Source of the DNA: Burkholderiaceae bacterium
Lineage (GTDB): Bacteria > Pseudomonadota > Gammaproteobacteria > Burkholderiales > Burkholderiaceae_E
NCBI GenBank assembly: GCA_016710525.1
Contig: JADJVQ010000002.1
Coordinates: forward strand, 62,001 to 126,000
Direction of reading: 5' to 3'
DNA length: 64,000 nt
Each line of letters starts with the position of its first letter. The stretch's first letter is position 1. A model generated the notes under the pieces. It saw only the letters and a program-made list of their open reading frames with translations, was not told where the DNA came from and did no database searches. Made by a program: the position numbers and the translations under genes. Below are positions 1 through 7,399 of this stretch, one piece after another.

Positions 1-131
1 GCCTTGGGGTCGCAGCCGACGATCAGGATCTTCTGACCCATCTGGGCCAGCGCGGCCAGCGTGTTTTGCGAGGTGGTGGACTTGCCGATGCCACCCTTGC
101 CGTAGAAGGCGATCTGCCGAAGTTTTGCCAT
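1..131 (-). CDS. nifH: NifH, nitrogenase Fe protein, N-terminal fragment
   Basis: Only the first 43 codons are inside the window; the gene continues off the left edge. The fragment begins MAKLRQIAFYGKGGIGKST and carries the P-loop GKGGIGKST that binds MgATP, followed by GCDPKA, both diagnostic of the nitrogenase Fe protein (dinitrogenase reductase). NifH transfers electrons to the MoFe protein and is also needed for cofactor maturation. The ATG at 131 is preceded by a sigma54 promoter about 165 bases upstream and a NifA site. nifDK is not in the window and presumably lies further left. The arginine that DraT would modify is outside the visible part. Confidence 0.97.
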   Translation of the reverse strand, partial: MAKLRQIAFYGKGGIGKSTTSQNTLAALAQMGQKILIVGCDPK

Positions 132-296
132 TTCGAGGCTCCAGTGAATTGAGAAGTTGTTGGCGAAGTTGTCGAGGCTCTCGAACAGACAAGCCCCACC
201 GGGTCTTCGCGAAATCCTTGCCGCCTTCGGTGCCTCTATGGGTCTTCTTGGAAGGTCCCTCGGGGCCAGACATGGGGTCCGCGCAGGCTCTTCCTC

Positions 297-311
297 GCAA
301 CCAACGTGCCA
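297..311 (-). promoter_or_regulatory. sigma54 -24/-12 promoter of nifH
   Basis: Read on the minus strand, 311 to 297 is TGGCACGTTGGTTGC, a full match to the sigma54 consensus TGGCAC-N5-TTGC with the invariant GG and GC ten bases apart. Transcription should start near 285, giving a leader of about 150 bases before the nifH ATG. Confidence 0.88.
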
Positions 312-391
312 CCCCGGGCCTGAGATTCCAAGTGATTGTTTTTTCAGGGAATTGACCGTTGGTCGGGGGCCATTGCACGGTGCGTGTCGAA

Positions 392-407
392 TGTGTGGAA
401 TCCGACA
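392..407. promoter_or_regulatory. NifA upstream activator site (TGT-N10-ACA), shared by two promoters
   Basis: TGT at 392-394 and ACA at 405-407 are separated by exactly 10 bases, the NifA-binding consensus. The site is palindromic and lies about 80-85 bases from the -24 element of nifH (311) and about the same distance from the -24 element of the divergent globin operon (491). That places it near -115 for both start sites, a normal position for NifA acting through DNA looping. Confidence 0.85.
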
Positions 408-490
408 AAGTCCGGTGCGCGGGGTCGTGCGGGCTGTCGGCTTTGCGTGCAAATGGCGCTGTGCTGCGAGCCCTTGCGACGTGAAGCGCC

Positions 491-506
491 TGGTACGGCG
501 GTTGCT
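491..506 (+). promoter_or_regulatory. sigma54 promoter of the globin-draTG operon
   Basis: TGGTACGGCGGTTGCT matches TGGCAC-N5-TTGCW with one change (C to T) and correct GG-N10-GC spacing. The predicted transcription start is about 517, one base before the globin ATG at 518. The message would then be nearly leaderless, unless the globin uses a later start codon. Confidence 0.7.
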
Positions 507-517
507 TCTATAGCGTC

Positions 518-1025
518 ATGACCTCGAACCTGCCGATCGCCGTGATCTCGAACCCGCACTTCGAACGCCTGGGCGGCCGCGCGGCCGTCGTGCAGCTGGT
601 GGATGCCTTTTATCGCGCGATGGATTCGCGCGACGACGCGCAAGTGATTCGAGCGATGCATGCGCCCGATCTCGACCAGACCAGGGCGGTGCTGGTGACC
701 TACCTGTGCGAATGGCTGGGCGGGCCGCGCGACTACACCCGCGAGCGTGGCGCGCCGAAGCTTCGGCGTCGCCATCAGCACTTCGCGATCGATGCCGCCG
801 CACGCGATGCGTGGATGGCCTGTATGCGCGAGGCACTGGTCCAGACCTGCGCGGACGAAAACCTGCGCACCGAGCTCGAGGCGGGCTTCCGCAAGGTCGC
901 CGACTTCATGCGCAACACCGATGCGGGGGGCGCGGCGCGTCCGCAACCCCGGCCGCCCCATGGAACTGCAGCCCGATCAGCCGGCTGCGCCCCACACCTC
1001 TTTCACCCAACGGAGCACGTCATGA
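518..1025 (+). CDS. Group II truncated haemoglobin
   Basis: A 2-on-2 haem protein that binds O2 or NO, likely cytoplasmic. The first ~135 residues fit group II truncated globins: Phe31-Tyr32 (B9-B10), proximal His86 in the RRRHQHFAI stretch and the group II signature Trp99 (G8). As written the frame does not stop but runs on into the next gene. One base too many in the G run at about 925-930 would move it to a frame ending TGA at 1023-1025, overlapping the next ATG. I therefore read it as a separate gene with a sequence error; a true fusion cannot be excluded. It is the first gene of the operon ending in draTG, divergent from nifH, so a role in guarding nitrogenase from O2 or NO is a reasonable inference. 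Confidence 0.82.
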
Positions 1026-1615
1026 GTCTTTCGATCGCCGATACCGCCTTTGCCCGCCTCGAAGCCGAGGGCCGCCTGCTCAACAGCGTGCTCAAGTCCG
1101 CTACCCACCGGCCGGGCCGATTCGGCTTTCGGGGCGACGTGGCGCTGAAGTTCCAGACCAAGCTGGCCGACGAAGCGCGTCCGCCCGAGACCTGCGCCGA
1201 GCAGGTCATCGCCGCGGCGAACGTGGGCGAGCCAGGTCTCGCGTTCTTCTGCGGCTTCCTGCTGTCCTTCGAGTACCTGAAGCTGGTGGCCGAGGTGCTG
1301 GGCGATCTGCTGACGCCCACCGGCAAATACTTCTTCTTCTGCGACAACGTCGACCTGGCCAAGCGCTACCAGATCCAATATGGCGGAGCGAGCTTCTACA
1401 TCCTGCCGATCGACGAAGCGACGGTCTACAACGAGATGCTCGAACTGCTGTACCTCGAGAAGACCGAGCTGAAGAAGCTCGACACCGCCGGCAAGACCGA
1501 TGCGGTCGCCGACAAGGCGGCCGCGTTCACCCAGACCTTTCCGTCGATCAGCTTCGAAGAGGGTCTGAGGCTGATGGGGCCGGTGCGCAATCCTTATGAA
1601 AACCGGCCGGTCTGA
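1022..1615 (+). CDS. Conserved-looking protein of unknown function between globin and draT
   Basis: A 197-residue protein that I do not recognise. It has GGAG at 1012-1015 upstream of ATG 1022 and ends 27 bases before draT. It looks soluble, with no signal peptide. Its middle (about residues 60-130) is rich in aromatic residues, including FFCGF, KYFFFCDN and KRYQIQYGG. The C-terminal third has an acidic helix, LELLYLEKTELKKLD, and a tail ending NPYENRPV. No metal-binding Cys cluster or nucleotide-binding motif is visible. Codon use matches its neighbours. Position between a NifA-controlled globin and draTG suggests a role in nitrogenase switching or O2 response; this rests on context only. 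Confidence 0.75.
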   Translation: MSLSIADTAFARLEAEGRLLNSVLKSATHRPGRFGFRGDVALKFQTKLADEARPPETCAEQVIAAANVGEPGLAFFCGFLLSFEYLKLVAEVLGDLLTPTGKYFFFCDNVDLAKRYQIQYGGASFYILPIDEATVYNEMLELLYLEKTELKKLDTAGKTDAVADKAAAFTQTFPSISFEEGLRLMGPVRNPYENRPV

Positions 1616-1642
1616 TCGCGCCCGCGCGATCGATGGACCACC

Positions 1643-2464
1643 GTGGCGCCCGAGCATGATCCCGCGCGCTGGTACACGACCAATCTGGTCGGCGTGCCCA
1701 CGCCCGTGCTCGCCGGCACGGCCTTCAACGCCCATCCGGTGCCGCTGCACATCGCGGGCACCCGCGAGACCCACCCGGGATTGTTCACCCTGCTCGCACG
1801 CAGCCGGGACCCCGACCAGGCGCGCGACGTGTTCGCCCACTACATGGCGCTGAGCTTCGGCCTGGGCGTGCCGGCGCCAGATGCCGGCGCGGCCGAGCGC
1901 CGTCGCGGGCGGGCCAGCTATCTCAAGCTGCTGCAAGGCTGGGGCCTGGATGCCAACAGCGCCGCGGGCGCGGTGCTCAAGGGCTGGGTCGAGAGCCGCT
2001 TCGGACTGGCGCCGGCGTTCCACCACGAACCGCTCGGGCGTTTTCCGTCGCATGCATGGATGCGCTATCTCGAAGAAAAAGCCGGCAGCCGCTATCACAA
2101 CAACAGCATCTGGCAGCAGCTCGACCTGCTGTTCGAGTTCTGCCAATGGATGCTGGCTCGCTTCGCGCTGCTGGGCGAGGGTTCGCACGCGACCCTTTGG
2201 CGCGGCAGCACACGGGTGGACGAACAGCTGGTCGACGGCAGCCTGCGCTCGCGCCGCTGCACGGTGCGGCTGAACAACGTCGTGTCGTTCAGCCGAACGC
2301 GCGAGCAGGCGGGCTGCTTCGGCGACTGGGTGTTCGAGGCGCGTGTCCCGCTGTGCAAGCTGCTGTACGTGCCGGGCCTGATCGCGACCCGTTCGCTCGA
2401 CGGCGAGGCCGAGGTGCTGGCCCTGGGCGGCGACTACCAGGTGGCGGTGGGTTATGCGAACTGA
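1643..2464 (+). CDS. draT: DraT, dinitrogenase reductase ADP-ribosyltransferase
   Basis: Transfers ADP-ribose from NAD+ to an arginine of the Fe protein (NifH), turning nitrogenase off when fixed nitrogen or darkness/energy loss signals arrive. At 273 residues the length is normal for DraT. The N-terminus RWYTTNLVGVPTPVLAGTAF, the FNAHPVPLHIAGTRE segment and the C-terminal LLYVPGLI and GGDYQV segments fit the family. The start is GTG at 1643; no in-frame ATG gives a better fit. It is followed 14 bases later by draG. In the characterised alphaproteobacteria GlnB/GlnK (PII) proteins control DraT; no glnB is in this window. Confidence 0.9.
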   Translation: MAPEHDPARWYTTNLVGVPTPVLAGTAFNAHPVPLHIAGTRETHPGLFTLLARSRDPDQARDVFAHYMALSFGLGVPAPDAGAAERRRGRASYLKLLQGWGLDANSAAGAVLKGWVESRFGLAPAFHHEPLGRFPSHAWMRYLEEKAGSRYHNNSIWQQLDLLFEFCQWMLARFALLGEGSHATLWRGSTRVDEQLVDGSLRSRRCTVRLNNVVSFSRTREQAGCFGDWVFEARVPLCKLLYVPGLIATRSLDGEAEVLALGGDYQVAVGYAN

Positions 2465-2478
2465 GCGATCGGATCACG

Positions 2479-3439
2479 ATGTCCGCTGACTGGATGGCCG
2501 CTGCGGGCGGGCATGAGGCCGTGCTCGACCGCGCGCTGGGCGCCTACCTGGGCCTGGCCCTGGGCGACGCGCTGGGCGCGACGGTGGAGTTCATGACCCG
2601 GCGCGAGATCGTCGCCCGCCATGGCGTGCACCGGCGCATCGTCGGCGGCGGCTGGCTCAAGCTGGAGCCCGGCCAGGTCACCGACGACACGACGATGAGC
2701 CTCGCGCTGGGCGACGCTCTGCTGCGCGGCGAACGCGAAGGCCGCCCGCAGGACACCACCTTGATCGCCGATGCCTACGTGGCGTGGTGGCGGGGCAAGC
2801 CGGTCGATTGTGGCAACACCTGTCGGCGCGGCATCCAGCGCTACCTGCGCGATGGCAGCCTGGAGGGTGTGTGCAGCGACGGCGATGGCGGCAATGGCGC
2901 ACTGATGCGCAACCTGCCGGCCGTGCTGGCCACGCTGGCCGACGACGAAGCCTTCGAGCGCGTGTCGATCGCCCAGGCCCATGTGACGCACCACCATCCC
3001 TTGTCCGATGCCGCGGTGCTGGGCCTGGGCCGGGTGGTGCGCGCGCAGCTGGCGGGTGCCGACGACGCGGCGGCCGCGACGCTGGTCGATGCGCTGGTCG
3101 CGGCCGTGCCGGCGTTCCGCTACACCCCGTATCCGGGGCGCGCGAGCGGCTATGTGGTCGACACGGTGCAGACGGTGCTGCATTTTTATCGCGCGCACGA
3201 CGATTTCGAAGATGCGGTGGTGGGCGCCGTCAACCAGGGCGACGACGCCGACACCACCGGGGCGCTGGTCGGCATGCTGGCCGGCGCACGCTGCGGCGCA
3301 CGCGGCCTGCCGCGCGACTGGGTGGCTCGCCTGAAGCCGGATGTGCGGCGGGCGATCACCGAGCAGACGGCCGCGCGCTGGTGGCGGGGACGCGCGCCGC
3401 CGTTTCCGCGGCACCGCGCGGCGGGGGGGTGGTTAACGG
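2479..3439 (+). CDS. draG: DraG, ADP-ribosyl-dinitrogenase reductase hydrolase (3' end unreliable)
   Basis: Removes ADP-ribose from the modified Fe protein and restores activity; a binuclear Mn-dependent enzyme of the ADP-ribosylglycohydrolase fold. The start is ATG 2479. Metal-binding motifs are visible: TDDTTM near residue 71 and GDDADTTGALVG near residue 255. The protein should end about residue 295-320, but the reading frame runs into G-rich sequence (3420-3481) containing a 23-base G run, and on into the next gene with no stop. A TAA in another frame at 3434-3436 is the probable true stop. The end given is therefore approximate. draTG together imply post-translational on/off control of nitrogenase. 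Confidence 0.88.
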
Positions 3440-3458
3440 GGCGGGGCCCGGGCGCGCC

Positions 3459-3481
3459 GGGGGGGGGGGGGGGGGGGGGGG
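3459..3481. repeat. 23-base G homopolymer
   Basis: An unbroken run of G after draG, preceded by GC-only sequence. It destroys the expected draG stop. It is probably a base-calling or assembly artefact (see the larger G-rich block near 35 kb). Confidence 0.9.
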
Positions 3482-3582
3482 TTTGTCGGCGGGCCAGCGA
3501 CCTAAGCGGCGGCCCCGTCGAGGGCTCGAATGCCTGCAGATCCTCCCACTCCCGAACACCCGCACGAGTGAAGGTCCGACCC

Positions 3583-3819
3583 ATGCCGATCTACGACTAC
3601 CGATGCAAGGCCTGCCAGGCCGAATTCGAACTGCTTGTGCGCGGCGCGACCGCGCCGGCCTGCCCGACTTGCGGCGCGACCGAACTCGAACGTGCGCTGT
3701 CGCGCATCGCGCCGGCCGGCAGGATCGCCGGCGTCGTGGCTGCCGGCCGCCGGCAGGCGGCCCGCGAAGGGCACTTCAGCCACTACAGCCCCAGCGAACG
3801 CGCCAAGCTGCCCAAGTAG
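3583..3819 (+). CDS. FmdB-family zinc-ribbon protein
   Basis: A 78-residue protein beginning MPIYDYRCKAC, the hallmark of the FmdB/CxxC_CxxC_SSSS regulatory family. It has one zinc ribbon, Cys8-Cys11 and Cys27-Cys30, followed by a basic, Ala/Arg-rich tail. Family members are small, mostly uncharacterised proteins often found beside regulated operons. It is read in the same frame as the apparent draG run-on, but its own ATG 3583 and typical N-terminus show that it is a separate gene. It is probably the last gene of the globin-draTG transcription unit. Confidence 0.85.
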   Translation: MPIYDYRCKACQAEFELLVRGATAPACPTCGATELERALSRIAPAGRIAGVVAAGRRQAAREGHFSHYSPSERAKLPK

Positions 3820-3920
3820 ACCGATTCGACAAGCGCCGCGCGGCGACGCGCGGCACACCTCACTGCCGCGGGCGCGTCGCCGACGCGCGGCGGCCGACAT
3901 TCCACTCAGCGGGAGATGAC

Positions 3921-4358
3921 ATGGACCTGGTCTACAAGGCGAAGATGCTCAGTCAGGGCGGGCGCAACGGCACGATCCAGAGCGACGAGGGCGACGTGCG
4001 GATCAAGCTGGCGGTGCCCGCCTCGATGGGCGGCAAGGGCGACGGCCCCAACCCGGAGCAGCTGTTCGCTGGCGCCTTCGGGGCCTGCTTCGAACAGTCG
4101 GTCCGGCACATCGCGAAGAAGAACCATCTGAGCCTGCGCGGCTGCTTCGTCGAAGCCGAGCTGTCGATGTACATCACCTTCGAGGACGCTTACCGGATGG
4201 CGATGACCGTGACGGTGCACATGGCCGGTGAACTCGACCAGGCGCAAGCCGACCAGTTGCTCGAACGGGCAAAGGGCATTTGTCCGTATGTCGATGCGAC
4301 CAAGAACAATGTCGCGCCGAACCTGAACGCGGTGCTCGACACACCGGTGGCCGCCTGA
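3921..4358 (+). CDS. Ohr/OsmC-family peroxide-resistance protein
   Basis: A 145-residue thiol peroxidase of the Ohr subfamily, which reduces organic hydroperoxides with a Cys pair. It starts at ATG 3921 with GGGAG five bases upstream. The family signature GPNPEQLFAGAFGACF carries the peroxidatic Cys56, and the resolving Cys121 sits in GICPYVDATKNN; an extra Cys75 is present. It lies just downstream of the draTG operon and converges on the nif run coming from the other strand. A role in protecting nitrogenase from peroxides is plausible from context only. Confidence 0.88.
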   Translation: MDLVYKAKMLSQGGRNGTIQSDEGDVRIKLAVPASMGGKGDGPNPEQLFAGAFGACFEQSVRHIAKKNHLSLRGCFVEAELSMYITFEDAYRMAMTVTVHMAGELDQAQADQLLERAKGICPYVDATKNNVAPNLNAVLDTPVAA

Positions 4359-4377
4359 GGGATCCGGGCGCCGCGGC

Positions 4378-5780
4378 TCAGTCTCGGGCAGGCAGCGCCC
4401 GGCGCGCCTCGGCCGTCCCCAGCGCAACTGGCGCCAGCCCGTCGGTGTGGCGCCGCCACATGCCGCGATACAGCGTCTCCAGGTCGAGCGTGTAGCGGCG
4501 CACGTCGAACAGCGGCGCGCTCATTCGCTGGTCCTGCAGACGCCGGCTCAGCTGGGCCAGCCGCGCCGGATCGTTGGCCAGTGCCTGCGCCAGTTCGGCG
4601 TAGTCCGCCAGGCTGTGGGTCACCAGTTCGGGCAGGCCGGCCGCGCGCAGCAGGCTGCCGGCCACGCGCGAGGCGAAGGTGTCGCCCGCGCAGGTCAGTA
4701 CCGGCACGCCGGCCCACAGCGCATCGCTGGCCGTGGTGTGGGCGTTGTAGGGCAGGGTGTCCAGCACCAGGTCGGCCAGCGCCAGCCGGGCCAGGTGTTC
4801 GGCTTGCGGGCAGTCGGGCGCGAAGACCAGCCGGTCGGGCCGGATGCCGCGTTGCATCGCCTCGCGGCGCAGGTTGCCCTCGGCCCGGTCATCGGCCAGC
4901 AGCCACAGCACGCTGCCCGGCGTACCGTCGAGCAGCGCGCACCAGATGGAGAAGACCTCCGGCGTGAACTTGAATGCCTGGTTGAAGCAGCAGAAGACGA
5001 TTCCCTCGTCCGGCAATCCGACCGCGGCCCGGCTCGGCCTGGGGGCCGGCAGCGCCCGGCGACCGTGCGGCTGGTAGCTGTCGGGCAGGCAGGCCATCGA
5101 TTCGCTGTAGTCGCCACAGGCGTTGGCAGGGGTGATGAACGGATCGCTGATCAGGTAGTCGCAGAATTCGCCGCCGATGGTGCCCGGGTAGCCCAGGTAG
5201 GACACCTGAACGGGCGCCGGCCGATAGGTCAGCAGTTCGGTCCGGGTGCCCGCGGTGAATCCCTTCAGGTCGACCAGGATGTCGATGCCGTCGGCGTGAA
5301 TGGCGCGTGCCGCCTGCATGTCGTCCATTGCGCCGATGTCGGTGAATGCATCGAAGCGCGCACGCAGCCGCTGGCGCATGCCCAGGCCGTCGTCCGCTCC
5401 GCTGCTGTAGGCGTGCAGCGCGAAGTCGCCCTGGTCATGCGCCTCGAGCATCTCGATCATCAGCAGCGAGGTGGCGTGCTGGTGGAAGTCGCTCGACAGA
5501 TAGCCCACGCGGATCCGGTCGTGCGGCATGCCGGGCGCCGCCGCGTCGGCGAATTCCGTGGCCAGCAGCGCGCGCGGCGCGCGCTAGCACGCAGCCGGGC
5601 CGCCATCCAGCGCTCGGCGCATCGGCGCTGCTGGGCGGCGGTGATGCCCGGCAGCGAGAGCAGGTGAAACGGCGGCGTGGCCGGTGCGTCGGGGTCGTCC
5701 AGCGCCTGCAGTGCGCGCTCGCGCCAGGTGTCGAAGTCGGCCCATTCGCACCAGGCACGGCTGCGCGCGTAGTCCTTCAT
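4378..5780 (-). CDS. GT41 family (SPINDLY/O-GlcNAc transferase-like) glycosyltransferase, frameshifted
   Basis: A putative nucleotide-sugar-dependent protein O-glycosyltransferase, about 467 residues after repair. The N-terminal ~65 residues read in one frame from ATG 5780 (MKDYARSRAWCEWADF). The rest is in another frame from about 5580 down; the break lies in a GCGCGC-rich stretch at 5570-5590 and the total length is off by one base, so a sequencing error is likely. GT41 hallmarks are intact: GYLSSDFHQHATSLL, VDLKGFTAGTR, QVSYLGYPGTIG, FCCFNQAFKFTPEVF and DTLPYNAHTTASDALWAGVP. The TPR repeats usual in this family are missing or reduced to the N-terminal helices. It is the last gene of the nifB-led run, 10 bases after the HepT-like gene. 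Confidence 0.8.
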
Positions 5781-5790
5781 GAACGAACCA

Positions 5791-6147
5791 TCAGCAGTCG
5801 CTCGGGAACAGCTGCGGCTGGCGGCGCCGCAGGTCGGCGATCAGCCCGAGCGTCTGGGGCACCAGCGCGTTGACGGCGTACCAGAGTGGTTCGCGCCGTC
5901 GCGGCAAGGGGTGGCGCAACTGCAGGTGCAGGGCGTCCCAGCCGCGCCAGTCGACCTGCAGCAGGCGCTGGTGCAGCGGCGGAGGCAAATTGGCGACGGT
6001 CTGGGCCATGATCAGCAGGTGCGCCTCGACGGCGCGCAGCGTGAGCCGGCTCCCGAACAGTTCGTCCTCGTCCTGCATCTCGCGGGTGAGCTCGGCAATC
6101 GCATGACCCGATTCCATCAGGATGTCGTAGAGCGCGCGGTGGTACAT
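5791..6147 (-). CDS. HepT/DUF86-like HEPN protein with altered catalytic motif
   Basis: A 118-residue, all-helical protein. The stretch DWRGWDALHLQLRH aligns residue for residue with the HepT segment PWREIIGLRNRLIH, and the following REPLWYAV and LVPQTLGLIADL helices fit the same fold. HepT proteins are RNases of toxin-antitoxin pairs with an R-x4-H motif; here the Arg is His (HLQLRH), and no nucleotidyltransferase antitoxin (MntA type) is adjacent. It is therefore probably not an active toxin and may have been recruited as a nif accessory protein. It lies between the ferredoxin (62 bases upstream) and the glycosyltransferase. The family call is by eye and moderate. Confidence 0.55.
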   Translation of the reverse strand: MYHRALYDILMESGHAIAELTREMQDEDELFGSRLTLRAVEAHLLIMAQTVANLPPPLHQRLLQVDWRGWDALHLQLRHPLPRRREPLWYAVNALVPQTLGLIADLRRRQPQLFPSDC

Positions 6148-6209
6148 GCGCGGGTTCCGTTCGAGGACGCCGTTCGGCCAGGCGACGCTGGTGCGGGCTG
6201 CGGCGCGGT

Positions 6210-6515
6210 TCAGAAGCCGGACAGGGCGCCCAGCAGTTCGACCGTGACGGGCTCGGTGCCCAGCTGCACCTGGCAGGCCAGCCGCGATTTGCTGCCGATG
6301 CCCACCAGTGTGTCGAGCTTGCTGTTCTCGAGCGGACCGATCCGGTTGATGCCCTTGCGGCCCTCAGTGACGAAGACGTGGCAGGCGCCGCACTTGGCCT
6401 CGCCGCTGCACTTGCTGACCAGCTGTTCGCCTGCGTCGAGGATCGCCTGCAGCAGGGTGCTGCCGGGCGCCGCTTCGAAGACCTTGCCGGAAGGATTGAT
6501 GGTGAGAGTCGTCAT
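6210..6515 (-). CDS. [2Fe-2S] ferredoxin in the nif run
   Basis: A 101-residue plant/adrenodoxin-fold ferredoxin with ligands Cys36, Cys42, Cys45 and Cys81 (C-x5-C-x2-C, then a distal Cys in SRLACQVQ). It is a soluble one-electron carrier, possibly donating to Fe-S or cofactor assembly or to nitrogenase, or forming a protective complex like the Shethna FeSII protein of Azotobacter; the sequence does not decide between these. It starts 23 bases after the end of the SIR2-like gene, so it is probably co-transcribed with it. Confidence 0.88.
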   Translation of the reverse strand: MTTLTINPSGKVFEAAPGSTLLQAILDAGEQLVSKCSGEAKCGACHVFVTEGRKGINRIGPLENSKLDTLVGIGSKSRLACQVQLGTEPVTVELLGALSGF

Positions 6516-6538
6516 GGTGTGTTGCTCCAGGTGAGGGG

Positions 6539-7380
6539 TCAGAGGATCGCGGGCACGCCGCGGGTGAGCTGCACCGCGACATCGGCCAGCGGCAATGCGA
6601 TTCGGGTGATGCCCTGCTCCTCCAGGAAGCGGGCTTCCATGCGGGTCGGCTCGTCGGGCAGCACCGCGAAGTGCGGACCGGCGCTGCGCTTCATGATCTG
6701 GCGCGCGAAGGCGCGCGGCAGCTGGTCGTTGAAGCGGCAGCCCAGGAACACGAAGCCCAGGCGGCGCGGCGCTGCTGCACCAGCGCGGGGATCGGCGTCT
6801 GGATGTCGATCTCGGTCAGCACCTCGACGAAGTCGCTGTCCGACACCAGGTAGTTGCCGGCGGGCGCGTGGCCGCCCCAGGGCTTGTACAAGACCGTGCG
6901 CGCCGCCAGCTCGTCCGGGCTGCTGGCTCCTTGTGCGGTGTACCAGCCGACCCAGGTGCCGAAGTGCTCGCTCTGCGACAGGCCTTGCACCTGCGCCCAG
7001 TCGCTGCGCGCAGCCAGGGCCTGGGCCATGGTGCTGTCGTACCAGGTGTCGACGATCAGCGGCGAGTCCAGCGCGGCCAGCCAGGCATGCAGCGCCGAGG
7101 GCGCCGCCTGCTGCGCGAAGGCCTCGGTCATGGCCGCGACCAGGGTCTTGCGGTGCTTGAAGTTCTCGATGAACTGCGCCGCCGCGGTCAGCCGGTTGCG
7201 GATCTTGCCCGGCACCGACACCTTGGCGGTGAGCACGCCGGCCAGCGCCGGCGGATCGGCCGGCGGCAGCGGCCCTTCGCACAGCGCGAGCATGCCCGCG
7301 CCGAGGTAGGGCACGAGCGTGCCGGCGACCAGGCCCTCGCTCACGGCGGCGGGCAGTCGATTGATGTTGGTGAATGGCAT
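6539..7380 (-). CDS. SIR2-fold protein of the nif run, frameshifted, catalytic His absent
   Basis: About 281 residues after repair. The N-terminal LVPYLGAGMLA is the GAG nucleotide-binding loop of SIR2-like proteins. LYKPWGG near residue 180 occupies the place of the KLHG catalytic motif, with His replaced by Trp, and is followed by the usual NYLVSDSDFVEVL strand. After a frame change near 6775 (GC-rich run) the C-terminus LGFVFLGCRFNDQLPR matches the usual SIR2-like FLG-x-S-x-x-D end. The length is off by one base, so an error is likely. True SIR2 enzymes use NAD+ for deacylation or hydrolysis; without the His this one may only bind NAD or ADP-ribose. DraT in the divergent operon also uses NAD, but a link is conjecture. 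Confidence 0.72.
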
Positions 7381-7399
7381 GGGATGGCCTGTTGCGTGG

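Noticed and set aside
2056..3819. A 587-codon frame joining draG to the FmdB-type protein
   Set aside because: The join consists of a 23-base G run and GC-only sequence, both parts have their own family-typical ends, and the frame starts inside draT. It is a read-through produced by unreliable sequence.
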